Shown here one piece after another: positions 17,796 through 28,753 of a stretch of 64,000 nucleotides of DNA. The DNA comes from a bacterium. Its GTDB lineage: Bacteria > Krumholzibacteriota > Krumholzibacteriia > LZORAL124-64-63. Below the pieces are notes generated by a model, which saw nothing but the letters and a program-made list of their open reading frames with translations, was not told the origin of the DNA and ran no database searches. The position numbers were made by a program, and so were the translations under genes. Position 1 is the stretch's first letter; the number at the start of each line of letters is the position of its first letter. The stretch is from the NCBI GenBank assembly GCA_016712675.1, contig JADJQR010000001.1, forward strand, positions 2,046,001 to 2,110,000, read 5' to 3'.

Positions 17796-20696
17796 ATGGA
17801 CATGGATGATCGCGAACTGCTGGCGGAACTCGTCGTCGAGTCGCAGGATCACCTCACGGCGATGGAACCGGACCTGCTGGCGCTCGAAAAGGGCGCCTCG
17901 CCGGACGAGACCATGGAACTCGTCAACCGGATCTTCCGCGGTATCCACAGCATCAAGGGCGGTTGCGGGTTCCTCGGGATCACGTCCGTGCAGGAACTGG
18001 CGCACGCGATGGAGAGCGTCCTGATGAAGGTCCGCTCGCGTCGCCTGGAGGTCACCCGGCCGATGGTCGACGTGCTGCTGGACGGCACGGACCGGGTCCG
18101 GACGATGCTGGCCGACGTGGCCAACGCCGGGACGGTGGACGCGACGGACGTCTACCGCCGGCTGGACCCGTTCCTGGCGGAAGGCGAAGCGGCGGTGGTC
18201 CCGGCCGCAACCGAACCGGTGGCGGCGAGCGACGCGGCACCGACCGGCACGCGCCGCAGCGGCTACATCCCCCTGACTACGCCGAACCGGGCGGACGAGC
18301 CCGAGATCGCACCGGCAGTGCCGGATCCGGAGCTGTCGGCCGCCGCCGCGGTGCGCGAGATGCCGGAGCCGGCCGAACCGGCGGACGCGGCGGGAGTGGT
18401 CGCGAGCCATCGCGGCGCGGCCCCGGACGTGCTGCGCGTCAAGGTGGACCTGCTCAACCGCCTGATGAACCTGGCCGGCGAACTCGTGCTGGCGCGCAAC
18501 CAGCTGCTGCAGGCACTGGACCGCCGGTTCAGCGAGACCGCTGCCGGCGAGGCGGTCTTCGCCGCCACCAGGTCGGCTGTCGCCGAGGCGCAGCAGCGCC
18601 TGCGCGAGGTCGTCGACGGCAGCACGGGACGATCGACGGGTGACGAGGCGAAGGAGCGCTCCGAACAGATCGAGCGCGTGCTGGCGGAACTCGCCAGCCA
18701 CATCGCCCAGGCCCTGCCCGGCCGCCTGAGCGAGCTGCCGGGCATGAACGCCACGATGGTCAATCTCGACGCGGTCACGACCAACCTGCAAGAGAACATC
18801 ATGCGCACGCGCATGCAGTCGATCGAGACCCTTTTCGGCAAGCTGCCGCGCCAGATCCGCCAGTTGTCACGCCAGACCGGCAAGGAGATCGAGCTGGTGG
18901 TGACCGGCAACGAGGTCGAGCTGGACAAGTCGATCGTCGAGGCGCTTTCGGATCCGCTCAATCACCTGATCCGCAATTCGCTGGACCACGGCTTCGAGGC
19001 GCCGCTGGCGCGCGAGGCGGTGGGCAAGCCGCGCTCCGGGCGCCTGGATGTCAGGGCGTTCCATGAGGGCGGCCAGGTCAACATCGAGATCCAGGACGAC
19101 GGGCGCGGCATCGATCCCGCCCGGATCCGGGCCAAGGCGGTCGAGAAGGGCATCATCACGGCGGAGCAGGCCGCGCGGCTGGATGACCGCGAGGCCGTGC
19201 TGCTGGTCTTCGCGCCGGGGTTCTCCACCGCCGAGCGCGTGAGCGACATCTCGGGGCGCGGCGTCGGCATGGACGTGGTGCGGACGAACATCGAGAGCCT
19301 CGGCGGCAGCATCGAGATCGACAGTCAGGTCGGCATCGGCACCCGGACGCGCCTGAAGCTGCCGCTCACCCTCGCGATCATCCCCTCCCTGCTGGTGCGC
19401 GCCTGCGGACGGCGCTTCGCGGTGCCGCAGGTGAGCCTGGACGAGCTTGTGCGGCTGCGGCGCGGTCGCGACGACCAGCGCATCGAGCAGGTGCAGGGCG
19501 CCGAGGTCATGCGCCTGCGCGGTCACCTGCTGCCGCTGGTGCGCCTCTCCAGCCTGCTGGGCATCGAGGAGGCCGGCGCCACCGAGCGCCAGGCAACCTA
19601 CGTCGCGGTGCTCAAGACGGGCGAGAACCGCTACGGGCTGATCGTGGACGAGGTGCTGGACAGCGAGGAGATCGTCGTCAAGCAGCTGCCCGGTTCGCTG
19701 AAGGATGCCCGCTGCTACGCCGGCGCCACGATCATGGGTGACGGCTCGGTGGCGATGATTCTCGACGTGCTGGGCATTGCCGACATCGCCGGCCTCCGGT
19801 TCACGGAGATCGCGCGGGCGGCCCAGGCGGACGACAGCACCGAGAGCTACCTGGACCGCACGGAGAGCCAGACGCTGCTCCTGTTCCGCAACGCGCCGGG
19901 CGGGGAGCGCTTCGCGCTGAACCTGGCGCTGATCTCGCGCATCGAGAAGGTCGCCGCCGGCGACATCCAGCGGGTCGGCAGCAAGGAGTACCTGCGCTTC
20001 CAGGGCGGCTCGCTGCGCCTGCTGCGCCTGCACGACCACCTGCCGGTGCAGGCGCCGGTCGACGAGGCGGCGGAGCTCTACGTGATCATCCCGAAGCTGG
20101 TCAAACATCCGCTCGGGATCATCGCGCGCGAATGCGAGGACGTCGTCTCGGCGCGCGTGGAAGTGGACCGGGACAACGTGCGCGGCACGGGCATCCTCGG
20201 CTCGGGGATGATCAACGGGGACCTGACGGTCTTCCTGGACATTTACGGCCTCTTCGAGGCGGCCGAACCGGAGATCTACCGCCAGGGGGACCGGCGCGTG
20301 GCCCGGGTGGAGCAGGCGCGCATCCTGCTGGCCGAAGACACGTCGTTCTTCCGCGCGGTCGAGAAGAAGTACATCGAGGCCATGGGTGCCACGGTGACGG
20401 CCGTCAAGGATGGCCGCGAGGCCTGGCGCCTTCTGAGCGAGTCACCCGAGTCGTTCGACATGGTGGTCACCGATATCGAGATGCCGCTGATGGATGGCCT
20501 GGAACTGACCCGTCACATCCGCGGATCGGCGCGGCATGCGGCGATCCCGGTCGTGGCGCTGACTTCGCTGGGATCGGATGAGAACCGCGAGGCGGGACTG
20601 GCGGCGGGCGTCAACGCCTACGAGGTCAAGCTGGACAAGGACAGGCTGGCGGCGACCATCCGCCAGGTCCTGGAGGAGGTGCACGCACATGCGTGA
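17796..20696 (+). CDS. cheA: Chemotaxis histidine kinase CheA with C-terminal receiver
   Basis: A 966-residue hybrid CheA, the signalling core of a chemoreceptor array. Domains: HPt/P1 (about 1-110) with phospho-His51 in GIHSIKGG; an Ala/Pro-rich linker in place of a clear P2; dimerisation and HATPase domains (N box NHLIRNSLDHG, G1 DDGRGIDP, G2 SGRGVGMDVV); a first CheW-like P5 domain (about 525-660); a second CheW-like domain (about 685-825, FALNLALISRIEKV); and a receiver (about 845-960) with Asp893 in MVVTDIEMPLMDG and Lys in YEVKLDKD. The extra CheW plus receiver recalls gliding or twitching CheA proteins such as FrzE. A weak AAAGG lies upstream. It overlaps cheW by 8 bp. Confidence 0.93.
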   Translation: MDMDDRELLAELVVESQDHLTAMEPDLLALEKGASPDETMELVNRIFRGIHSIKGGCGFLGITSVQELAHAMESVLMKVRSRRLEVTRPMVDVLLDGTDRVRTMLADVANAGTVDATDVYRRLDPFLAEGEAAVVPAATEPVAASDAAPTGTRRSGYIPLTTPNRADEPEIAPAVPDPELSAAAAVREMPEPAEPADAAGVVASHRGAAPDVLRVKVDLLNRLMNLAGELVLARNQLLQALDRRFSETAAGEAVFAATRSAVAEAQQRLREVVDGSTGRSTGDEAKERSEQIERVLAELASHIAQALPGRLSELPGMNATMVNLDAVTTNLQENIMRTRMQSIETLFGKLPRQIRQLSRQTGKEIELVVTGNEVELDKSIVEALSDPLNHLIRNSLDHGFEAPLAREAVGKPRSGRLDVRAFHEGGQVNIEIQDDGRGIDPARIRAKAVEKGIITAEQAARLDDREAVLLVFAPGFSTAERVSDISGRGVGMDVVRTNIESLGGSIEIDSQVGIGTRTRLKLPLTLAIIPSLLVRACGRRFAVPQVSLDELVRLRRGRDDQRIEQVQGAEVMRLRGHLLPLVRLSSLLGIEEAGATERQATYVAVLKTGENRYGLIVDEVLDSEEIVVKQLPGSLKDARCYAGATIMGDGSVAMILDVLGIADIAGLRFTEIARAAQADDSTESYLDRTESQTLLLFRNAPGGERFALNLALISRIEKVAAGDIQRVGSKEYLRFQGGSLRLLRLHDHLPVQAPVDEAAELYVIIPKLVKHPLGIIARECEDVVSARVEVDRDNVRGTGILGSGMINGDLTVFLDIYGLFEAAEPEIYRQGDRRVARVEQARILLAEDTSFFRAVEKKYIEAMGATVTAVKDGREAWRLLSESPESFDMVVTDIEMPLMDGLELTRHIRGSARHAAIPVVALTSLGSDENREAGLAAGVNAYEVKLDKDRLAATIRQVLEEVHAHA

Positions 20697-21195
20697 CCAG
20701 CAGTACGTCTCGTTCGTCCTGGATCGTCACCTGCTGGGGATCGACATCCTGCTCGTGCGGGAGATCATCCGCAACGTCGACTTCACGCCCGTGGCCAAGG
20801 CGCCCCCGGCCGTGCGGGGGCTGCTCAACCTGCGGGGCCAGATCATCACCGTGCTGGACCTGGGTCCGGCGCTGGGCCTGCCGCTGCGGGAGATCGGGCC
20901 CGACTCGCGCTGCCTGATCCTGAAGTCGCCGGCCGAGACAGCCCCGCTGCTGGCGGCCGGCCTGGTCGATGAGGAACCGGTCGGCGAAGCGGTCGGGCTG
21001 CTGGTGGACGCCATCAGCGACGTCGTTCGCCCCGGCGAACAGGGCGTCGACGCGCCGCCGGCCAACGCCAACGGCATCGACACCGACCACCTGCGGGGCG
21101 TGGTGAGGCTGGAGGATCGGTTGCTGCTGATCCTGGGCCTGCGGAAGCTGATCGAGGAAGGGCTGGGACAGCGTGGGCAGGTCGCCCGCGTCTGA
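20689..21195 (+). CDS. cheW: Chemotaxis coupling protein CheW
   Basis: A 168-residue single-domain CheW that links receptors to CheA. Visible: QYVSFVLDRHLLGIDILLVREIIRNVDFTPV, VRGLLNLRGQIITVLDLG and VGLLVDAISDVV, the standard blocks of the two-barrel fold, in normal order and length, with a slightly longer loop after RCLILKS. GGAGGAGG lies 10 nt before the ATG, inside the cheA 3' end, so translation is probably coupled. Confidence 0.93.
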   Translation: MRDQQYVSFVLDRHLLGIDILLVREIIRNVDFTPVAKAPPAVRGLLNLRGQIITVLDLGPALGLPLREIGPDSRCLILKSPAETAPLLAAGLVDEEPVGEAVGLLVDAISDVVRPGEQGVDAPPANANGIDTDHLRGVVRLEDRLLLILGLRKLIEEGLGQRGQVARV

Positions 21196-21240
21196 GCGTG
21201 GCTCCGCCGGGCACCGGCAAAGCAACGGAGAGGACGAGTC

Positions 21241-23013
21241 ATGATCCTGTCGAGGTTGTCGATCCGCGCGAAGGTGACGCTCGCGAGCGTGCTGCTGCCC
21301 ACCGTGCTGTTCACCGTCCTGACGGTCGTCTGGGCGCGTGACGAGCGCCGCTCGGTGAACGAGCAGTACGTGGACAAGGCGCGCGCGGTGGTCCACGGCG
21401 CCGAAGGTGCCCGCGAGTACATGGAGGACAGCTGGCGCAGCGGCGTGTTCGACACCGCCATGATGCGGCGCTGGAGCGAGACCGGGCAGCTGGAACTCGC
21501 GATCAACGCGGTGCCGATCGTGGCCGGCTGGCGCACCGCCATGGCCAACGCGGAGGACGGCGACTACGCGTTCAAGGTGCCCAAGTTCTCGCCGCGCAAC
21601 CCGGACAACGAGCCGGACGAGACCGAGGCGCGCGCCCTGCGGCTGCTCGAGAAGGAACGCCTGCCGGAGTACTGGGAGATCGACCACGAGACGAACAACC
21701 TGCGCTTCTTCCGGCCGATCATCCTGACCGAGAACTGCCTGCTCTGCCACGGCGACCCGGGCACCAGCCGCCAGTTGTGGGGAACCAGCGACGGCACGGA
21801 CATCACCGGCGCGCGGATGGAAGGCTGGAAGGTCGGCGAGGTGCACGGGGCCTTCGAGGTCCTGCAGTCGTTGGACAGCGCGGACGCCGCCTTCCGGGCG
21901 GGCCTGACGCGGATGATCGTCCTCGCGGTGGTGGGCCTGGCGGCGCTGGCCCTCCTGCTCCAGTTCACGCTGCAGCGCATCCTGATCCGGCCCCTGCAGG
22001 AGAGCGTCATGTTCGCCGACAAGCTGGCCGCCGGCGATCTCGGCACGCGCGTGGCCCATGCCGAACGGCAGGACGAGATCGGGCGGCTCAGCCGTTCGCT
22101 CAACGCGATGGCCGAGAGCCTGCGCACGCTGATCTCCGACATGAAGTCCGGCAGCCGGACGCTCAAGACGTCCAGCGGCAGCCTGGGCACGCAGAGCGAC
22201 AAGCTGGCCTCCGACTCGGAGTCGATGACCGACGTGGCCAATACGGTCAGTTCCGCCGGCGAGGAGCTCTCCTCGAGCATCGCGGGCATCGCCAGCAGCG
22301 CCGAGGACATGTCGAACATGCTCAATACGGTCGCCGCGAGCATCGAGGAGATGACAGCCTCGATCACCGAGGTGGCCAAGAACAGCGTGCGCAGCGCCGA
22401 CATCGCCGACAACGCGAACCGTCAGAGCAAGTCCACGGTCGAGATCATGGGGCAACTCAAGGCAGCGAGCGAGAAGATCGGCCGCGTCCTGGAGGTCATC
22501 TCCGACATCGCGGACCAGACGAACCTGCTGGCCCTCAACGCGACGATCGAGGCCGCCAGCGCTGGCGATGCCGGCAAGGGTTTCGCGGTCGTGGCCAACG
22601 AGGTGAAGGAACTCGCCCGCCAGACCACTCAGGCGACCGAGGAGATCAATCGCGAGATCGACGACATGCGGCAGCGCACGACCGCGGCCGTGACGGCCGT
22701 TGAGAACATCAGCCGCGTGATCGGCGAGGTGAACGAGATCTCGACCTCGATCGCCGGTGCCGTCGAGGAGCAGTCCGCGACGCTGAACGAGATCGCCAAG
22801 AGCGGCGGCGTGGCCAACCAGGCGGCGCAGGAGATCTCGCGCCGGGTGAACGAGGGCGCCAAGGGCACGCAGGAGATCGCGCGGACGATCCAGGCCGTGC
22901 GCGAGGGCGTGCACGAGACCGACAAGGGGATCCAGGCCACGCGGCGCAACGCGGCGGAGCTGGCGGAACTGTCCGATCGCATGGACGAACTTGTGTCGCG
23001 CTTCGCCCTCTAG
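21241..23013 (+). CDS. Methyl-accepting chemotaxis protein with a DUF3365-like haem-motif sensor
   Basis: A 590-residue receptor: TM1 (about 12-33), a periplasmic sensor (about 40-220), TM2 (about 224-245), HAMP (about 245-300) and a cytoplasmic methylation and signalling domain with the hairpin tip [20 protein letters not shown]. The sensor resembles DUF3365/Tll0287-like domains and contains CLLCH (Cys166, Cys169, His170), the CxxCH motif for covalent c-type haem, so redox, O2 or NO sensing is inferred. The segment [14 protein letters not shown] is the invariant CheA/CheW contact. It sits between cheW and cheB and is the only receptor here, so it probably is the dedicated receptor of this array. 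Confidence 0.9.
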   Translation: MILSRLSIRAKVTLASVLLPTVLFTVLTVVWARDERRSVNEQYVDKARAVVHGAEGAREYMEDSWRSGVFDTAMMRRWSETGQLELAINAVPIVAGWRTAMANAEDGDYAFKVPKFSPRNPDNEPDETEARALRLLEKERLPEYWEIDHETNNLRFFRPIILTENCLLCHGDPGTSRQLWGTSDGTDITGARMEGWKVGEVHGAFEVLQSLDSADAAFRAGLTRMIVLAVVGLAALALLLQFTLQRILIRPLQESVMFADKLAAGDLGTRVAHAERQDEIGRLSRSLNAMAESLRTLISDMKSGSRTLKTSSGSLGTQSDKLASDSESMTDVANTVSSAGEELSSSIAGIASSAEDMSNMLNTVAASIEEMTASITEVAKNSVRSADIADNANRQSKSTVEIMGQLKAASEKIGRVLEVISDIADQTNLLALNATIEAASAGDAGKGFAVVANEVKELARQTTQATEEINREIDDMRQRTTAAVTAVENISRVIGEVNEISTSIAGAVEEQSATLNEIAKSGGVANQAAQEISRRVNEGAKGTQEIARTIQAVREGVHETDKGIQATRRNAAELAELSDRMDELVSRFAL

Positions 23014-23040
23014 GGCGGACGCGGGGGAAGGGACACCCGG

Positions 23041-24129
23041 ATGGGACTGCGGGCACTGGTGATCGAGGACAGCCTCGTCTTCCAGAAGATCATGGCCGAG
23101 GTGCTGCGGGGGCTGCCCGGCGTCGAGACCGTCGACGTGGCCGGGCGGGGCGACGACGGCCTGGCGGCAGCGGGCCGTCACCAGCCGGACGTGGTCTTCC
23201 TCGACCTGCACCTGCCTGACATGGACGGGCTGGACGTCCTGGATCGGCTCAAGGCGCGGTGGCCCCGCCTGAAGGTGGTCGTCGTCAGCGGCCTGAGCAT
23301 CGAGGGCGCCGACCTGACCATTGCCGCGCTGTCGCGCGGCGCCCAGCAATTCGTGCGCAAGCCGGCCGGGAGCGGGTTCCAGCAGTCGGTGGCCATGCTG
23401 AGGGCGGAGCTCGAGCCGGTGGTGGGCACCGTGCGGGCGCAGCTGGCCCCGGCGCCGGTCCCGCCGCGTCCCGTCGTCCCGTCGCCGGCCTCGTCGCCGC
23501 GGGCGAACGCCGCCGGCAGGCCCCACGGGGCGGGGTTCTGGGTGACGGCGATCGCCGTCTCGACCGGTGGTCCGGAAGCCCTGTCGCGCCTGGTGCCGCG
23601 GCTGCCGGCCGGCTATCCGATGCCGGTGGTCATCGTGCAGCACATGCCACCGCTGTTCACGCTATCGCTGGCGCGCAGTCTCGATGCCAAGTCGGCGTTG
23701 ACGGTCGTCGAAGCCGCCGATGGCGATGTCCTGAAGCCCGGCACCGTGTACCTGGCCCCGGGCGGGCGGCACCTGACGGTCGTGCGCGAAGGCGCGCAGT
23801 CCGTCTGCCGCCTGAACGACGACCCGCCCGAGCAGAGCGTGCGGCCAGCGGCCGACGTGCTGTTCCGCTCGCTGGCGCGCATCGGCGGGACGCAGCGCGT
23901 GCTGGCGGTCGTGATGACGGGCATGGGCGAGGACGGGCTGGCCGGCGTGCGCCAGTTGAAGGCGGCCGGTGGGTGGTGCCTGACGCAAGCGGAAACGACG
24001 TGCGTCGTGTACGGGATGCCGCGGGCGATCGACACCGCCGGCCTGAACGACGAGTCGGTGGCGCTGGACGACCTGGCCGGGAGGCTGGCGAGCCTGGCGA
24101 ACTGCGGGCGGGCCCCGGCCGGTGTCTGA
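23041..24129 (+). CDS. cheB: Chemotaxis methylesterase/response regulator CheB
   Basis: A 362-residue CheB. An N-terminal receiver with Asp55 in VVFLDLHLPDMDG is joined by a Pro/Ala-rich linker (about 138-160) to the methylesterase domain, whose catalytic triad is Ser174 (AVSTGGPEAL), His201 (IVQHMPP) and Asp298 (MTGMGEDG). It removes methyl groups from receptor glutamates when phosphorylated by CheA and opposes CheR, encoded next. The alternate receptor methylesterase lengths fit. The start ATG is preceded by GGGGAAGGG. Confidence 0.94.
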   Translation: MGLRALVIEDSLVFQKIMAEVLRGLPGVETVDVAGRGDDGLAAAGRHQPDVVFLDLHLPDMDGLDVLDRLKARWPRLKVVVVSGLSIEGADLTIAALSRGAQQFVRKPAGSGFQQSVAMLRAELEPVVGTVRAQLAPAPVPPRPVVPSPASSPRANAAGRPHGAGFWVTAIAVSTGGPEALSRLVPRLPAGYPMPVVIVQHMPPLFTLSLARSLDAKSALTVVEAADGDVLKPGTVYLAPGGRHLTVVREGAQSVCRLNDDPPEQSVRPAADVLFRSLARIGGTQRVLAVVMTGMGEDGLAGVRQLKAAGGWCLTQAETTCVVYGMPRAIDTAGLNDESVALDDLAGRLASLANCGRAPAGV

Positions 24130-24189
24130 GCCCGGGCGGCGGGACCGGCGGATTGACGGGCAGGGGCGGGTGCGGGAACCTGGAGGACC

Positions 24190-25230
24190 ATGGCAACGAC
24201 GATCACCACGCGCGAGTTCGACCGGATCCGGGAGTTCCTGCAGCGCGAGACCTCCATCAGCCTGACCGACGACAAGGCCTACCTCGTCGAGACGCGCCTC
24301 TCGGAGATCATGAAGGCGCACGGGCTGCCCGATTTCGGGGCGCTGCTGTCGGCGCTCCAGGCCGGCCAGCCGCGCGGCCTGCGGGACCTGGTCATCGACG
24401 CGATGACCACCAACGAGACGCTCTGGTTCCGTGACGGCGCCCCGTTCGACGCCTTCCGGGAGCACCTGCTGCCGGCCTGGGCCGGCGAGATCGCGGCCGG
24501 CAAGCGGCAGAAGATCCGCATCTGGTCGGCGGCCTGCTCGACCGGGCAGGAGCCGTACTCGCTGGCGATGGTCTACCATGAGGTCGCGCGCCGCCTGCCC
24601 GCGCTCCGGCCGGAGCACCTGGACATCCTGGCGACCGACCTGTCCGACTCGGTCCTGGCGACCGCCAAGGCGGGCATCTACGGCGGCATGGCGATCCAGC
24701 GCGGCCTGCCCGCCGAGTACCTCGACCGCTGGTTCGTGCCGGCGGGGGACGGTCGTCACGAGGTGCGGCGCGAGATCCGGGACCGCGTGGTCTTCCGCAA
24801 GTTCAACCTGCGCGACTCGTTCATCATGATGGGGTCGTTCGACATCATCCTGACGCGCTACGTGCTCATCTATTTCCAGGATGACTTCAAGCGCGAGGTG
24901 CTGCGCAAGGCGCACGGGGCGCTGGACAAGGGCGGGGTGCTGTTCCTGGGCGCGAGCGAGAGCCTCCCGGACGGGATGCCGGGCTTCGCCGTGGTCCGCC
25001 GCGGCCGCACGACGTGGTACCAGAAGGCGGGCAACCCGACCGCCGCGCCGTCGGCGGCGGCGGCCCCGGGGGTAGCCGCACCTCGACCAGCGTCCAGACC
25101 AGTCACCTCGCCGCCGGCCGGCTCGGCGCCGCCAGCATCGCCGGCGAATGCGGCGGGAGCCACCGCGGCGGCCGACCTCAATGAAGTGCTCCAGAAGCTT
25201 CGCGATCTTAACGCAAAATACGACAAATAG
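24190..25230 (+). CDS. cheR: Chemotaxis protein methyltransferase CheR
   Basis: A 346-residue S-adenosylmethionine-dependent methyltransferase that methylates receptor glutamates. It has the N-terminal helical CheR_N domain (FDRIREFLQRETSISLTDDKAYLVETRL), then the catalytic domain with TNETLWFRD, the SAM motif IWSAACSTGQEPYSLAM, DILATDLSDSVL, and ILTRYVLIYF with LGASESL. The C-terminal about 60 residues are an Ala/Pro-rich tail ending in an amphipathic helix (DLNEVLQKLRDLNAKYDK), a possible receptor tether. Last gene of the che cluster; the phosphatase and CheY-type genes are absent, but CheA carries its own receiver. Confidence 0.94.
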   Translation: MATTITTREFDRIREFLQRETSISLTDDKAYLVETRLSEIMKAHGLPDFGALLSALQAGQPRGLRDLVIDAMTTNETLWFRDGAPFDAFREHLLPAWAGEIAAGKRQKIRIWSAACSTGQEPYSLAMVYHEVARRLPALRPEHLDILATDLSDSVLATAKAGIYGGMAIQRGLPAEYLDRWFVPAGDGRHEVRREIRDRVVFRKFNLRDSFIMMGSFDIILTRYVLIYFQDDFKREVLRKAHGALDKGGVLFLGASESLPDGMPGFAVVRRGRTTWYQKAGNPTAAPSAAAAPGVAAPRPASRPVTSPPAGSAPPASPANAAGATAAADLNEVLQKLRDLNAKYDK

Positions 25231-25359
25231 TTAATTAGGCCGTGGCCGACGTCCGACGCCGGCCGCGGCCGCCCGCAGAGCCCGCAGCGATCCCTGACTG
25301 CCAAAATGGCAGGCTCCCCCGTCTAATTCATTTTTCGCCGCGCGCGCTTGCGGCACCCC

Positions 25360-25387
25360 TTGCCGTCGCTGGACGCTCCGGTATATT
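25360..25387 (+). promoter_or_regulatory. groES-groEL promoter
   Basis: TTGCCG (25360-25365), a 16-nt spacer and TATATT (25382-25387) form a good sigma70 promoter; the start point (about 25394) sits at the edge of the CIRCE operator. The preceding stretch from 25231 holds no gene, only a small inverted repeat CTGCCA/TGGCAG (25298-25312). Confidence 0.7.
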
Positions 25388-25395
25388 GCCCGCAC

Positions 25396-25422
25396 TTAGC
25401 ACTCGCAGGGCGAGACTGCCAA
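25396..25422 (+). promoter_or_regulatory. CIRCE operator (HrcA site)
   Basis: The left arm TTAGCACTC is a perfect match to the CIRCE consensus; nine bases later the right arm reads GACTGCCAA against GAGTGCTAA (7 of 9). It lies directly downstream of the -10 box, at the transcription start, where HrcA binding blocks initiation until heat shock. hrcA itself is not in the window. Confidence 0.85.
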
Positions 25423-25487
25423 AGTGGGCATGAGCCCCCTCAGGGCGGTCTCGGACCGGACCAGACCATCGCAGGGAGGAACCGAGC

Positions 25488-25778
25488 ATGGCCATGAACA
25501 TCAAGCCGCTGGCCGACCGCGTCATCGTCAAGCCGATGGAGAAGGAAACGATGAAGGGCGGCATCATCATCCCGGACACCGTCAAGGAAAAGCCCATGCA
25601 GGGCACGATCGTCGCGGTCGGCCCCGGCCAGATCAGCGACAGCGGCGAGCGCGTCGCCCCCGAGGTCAAGAAGGGCGACGTGGTGCTGTACGGGAAGTAC
25701 TCCGGGACCGAGGTCAATGTCGACGGCGTCGACTACCTGATCCTGCGCGAGAGCGACGTGCTGGCCATCCTGGGCTAG
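25488..25778 (+). CDS. groES: Co-chaperonin GroES
   Basis: A 96-residue Hsp10 that caps the GroEL ring. It shows the family start [17 protein letters not shown], the mobile loop [17 protein letters not shown] and the ending [15 protein letters not shown]. Length is exactly typical. GGGAGGAACCGAGC lies just upstream of the ATG. It is the first gene of the HrcA/CIRCE-controlled groES-groEL operon, 75 bp before groEL; the gap contains a small GGCGG/CCGCC hairpin (25808-25822). Confidence 0.98.
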   Translation: MAMNIKPLADRVIVKPMEKETMKGGIIIPDTVKEKPMQGTIVAVGPGQISDSGERVAPEVKKGDVVLYGKYSGTEVNVDGVDYLILRESDVLAILG

Positions 25779-25853
25779 CGCTGAACCGGTTCACAACCAT
25801 GTGCCGGGGCGGATGAGCCGCCGACCGGTCGCAGAGCACAAGGAGAGTCAAGC

Positions 25854-27494
<1,641 letters not shown>

Positions 27495-27520
27495 TCCTGC
27501 GCCGGACCCCGCGTCCCCGA

Positions 27521-27550
27521 GGCCCCTGCCGGTGCGAACCGGCAGGGGCC
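27521..27550 (+). terminator. Terminator of groES-groEL
   Basis: A perfect 13-bp G+C-rich stem (27521-27533 with 27538-27550) with a GCGA loop, followed by TTCG. The T-tract is minimal, but the position and stem strength fit an operon end. Confidence 0.7.
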
Positions 27551-27572
27551 TTCGCGTGCGGCGGGACCGCTT

Positions 27573-27601
27573 TTGACGTCAGGGTCGCCGGGGGCTACAC
27601 T
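27573..27601 (+). promoter_or_regulatory. Promoter of the glycosyltransferase-yqe operon, leaderless geometry
   Basis: TTGACG (27573-27578), a 17-nt spacer and TACACT (27596-27601). Six bases (GCGCGC) then separate it from the ATG at 27608; no Shine-Dalgarno sequence is possible in that space. Confidence 0.6.
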
Positions 27602-27607
27602 GCGCGC

Positions 27608-28753
27608 ATGCACGTGCTCCACCTCGGCAAGTACTACGCGCCGTACCGCGGCGGCATGGAGACCATCCTGCAGGAGATGGCCGAGGGCCTGCTCGACGAG
27701 GGCTGCGACGTCACGCTGGTCACTTCGGCGACCGGTGTCCACGCGCTCACCGAGACGATCCGCGGCCCGCACACGGGGCGCGGCGGTCGGCTGTTGCGCG
27801 TCGCGCGCCTGGGTCTCGTCAATTCGCAGCCTGTCAACCCGGGTCTGGTGTCGGCACTGCGCCGGGAACTGGCTCGGGGCGGCGCGGACCTGCTCCACCT
27901 GCACCTGCCCAACCCGCTGGCGGCCGCCGCGTGCCTGGCGCTGCGGCGGGATCCGTCCGCGCGGCGCGTGCCGCTGGCTGTGTGGTACCACGCGGACATC
28001 ACGCGGCAGCGCCTGGGGGCGCGGATGGTCACGCCGATCGTGCGCGCCTGCCTGCGCGAGGCGGCCGGCATCTGCGTCTCGTCCGCGGCGTTGCGGGACC
28101 ACTCGCCGGTGCTGGCGCCCTTCCGCGCGAAGGTGACGGTCGTGCCGTTCGGCATCGCGCCGGCGCCGTGGCGCAGCGTGGAGCCCCGACCTGACGGCCC
28201 GTTCGTCTTCGTGGGCCGACTGGTGGGCTACAAGGGCGTCGACGTGCTGCTGCAGGCGCTGGCCGACGTGCCGGGCGCGCAGCTGGAGATCGTCGGTGAC
28301 GGGCCGCTGGCGCCGGGCCTGCGCGACGAAGCGGTGCGCCTGGGGCTGGGCGGGCGCGTGGCGTTCCTGGGCGAGATGGACGGCGCTGGCATCGCGGGCC
28401 GCCTGGCGCGGGCGCGGGCGCTGGTCCTGCCGAGCGTCGACCGCAGCGAGGCGTTCGGGCTGGTGCAACTGGAGGCGATGGCCGCCGGCGTGGCGGTGAT
28501 CTGCACCGACCTGCCGACGGGTGTGGCCGAGGTCGGCGTGCCGCATCGAACCTGCCTGCGCGTGCCGCCCGGCGATCCCGCCGCCCTCGGCGGCGCGCTG
28601 GCCACGCTGCTGGCCGACGGGGAGCTGGCCGGTCGCCTGGGCCGGGCAGGGCGGGCGCGCTACGACGAACTGTTCACGCGGGAGGCCATGGTGGGCCGAC
28701 TCCTGGACTGGTACGGCACCGTGGCGGCGTCCGCCGCCGACCGGAGGGACTGA
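27608..28753 (+). CDS. Glycosyltransferase family 4
   Basis: A 381-residue GT-B glycosyltransferase. The N-terminal acceptor domain starts MHVLHLGKYYAPYRGGMET, typical of GT4 enzymes; the C-terminal donor domain has FVFVGRLVGYKGVDVLLQAL and the retaining E-x7-E motif in SEAFGLVQLEAMAAG. The sugar and acceptor cannot be told. It is likely translated from a leaderless mRNA, since the -10 box ends 6 nt before the ATG. Its stop codon shares one base with the start of yqeC (TGATG), so it heads the molybdenum hydroxylase maturation operon, an odd place for a sugar transferase. Confidence 0.88.
   Translation: MHVLHLGKYYAPYRGGMETILQEMAEGLLDEGCDVTLVTSATGVHALTETIRGPHTGRGGRLLRVARLGLVNSQPVNPGLVSALRRELARGGADLLHLHLPNPLAAAACLALRRDPSARRVPLAVWYHADITRQRLGARMVTPIVRACLREAAGICVSSAALRDHSPVLAPFRAKVTVVPFGIAPAPWRSVEPRPDGPFVFVGRLVGYKGVDVLLQALADVPGAQLEIVGDGPLAPGLRDEAVRLGLGGRVAFLGEMDGAGIAGRLARARALVLPSVDRSEAFGLVQLEAMAAGVAVICTDLPTGVAEVGVPHRTCLRVPPGDPAALGGALATLLADGELAGRLGRAGRARYDELFTREAMVGRLLDWYGTVAASAADRRD

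Noticed and set aside
20626-23643. A 1005-codon minus-strand frame across cheW, the receptor and cheB
   Set aside because: Shadow of three well-identified chemotaxis genes; no recognisable domain.
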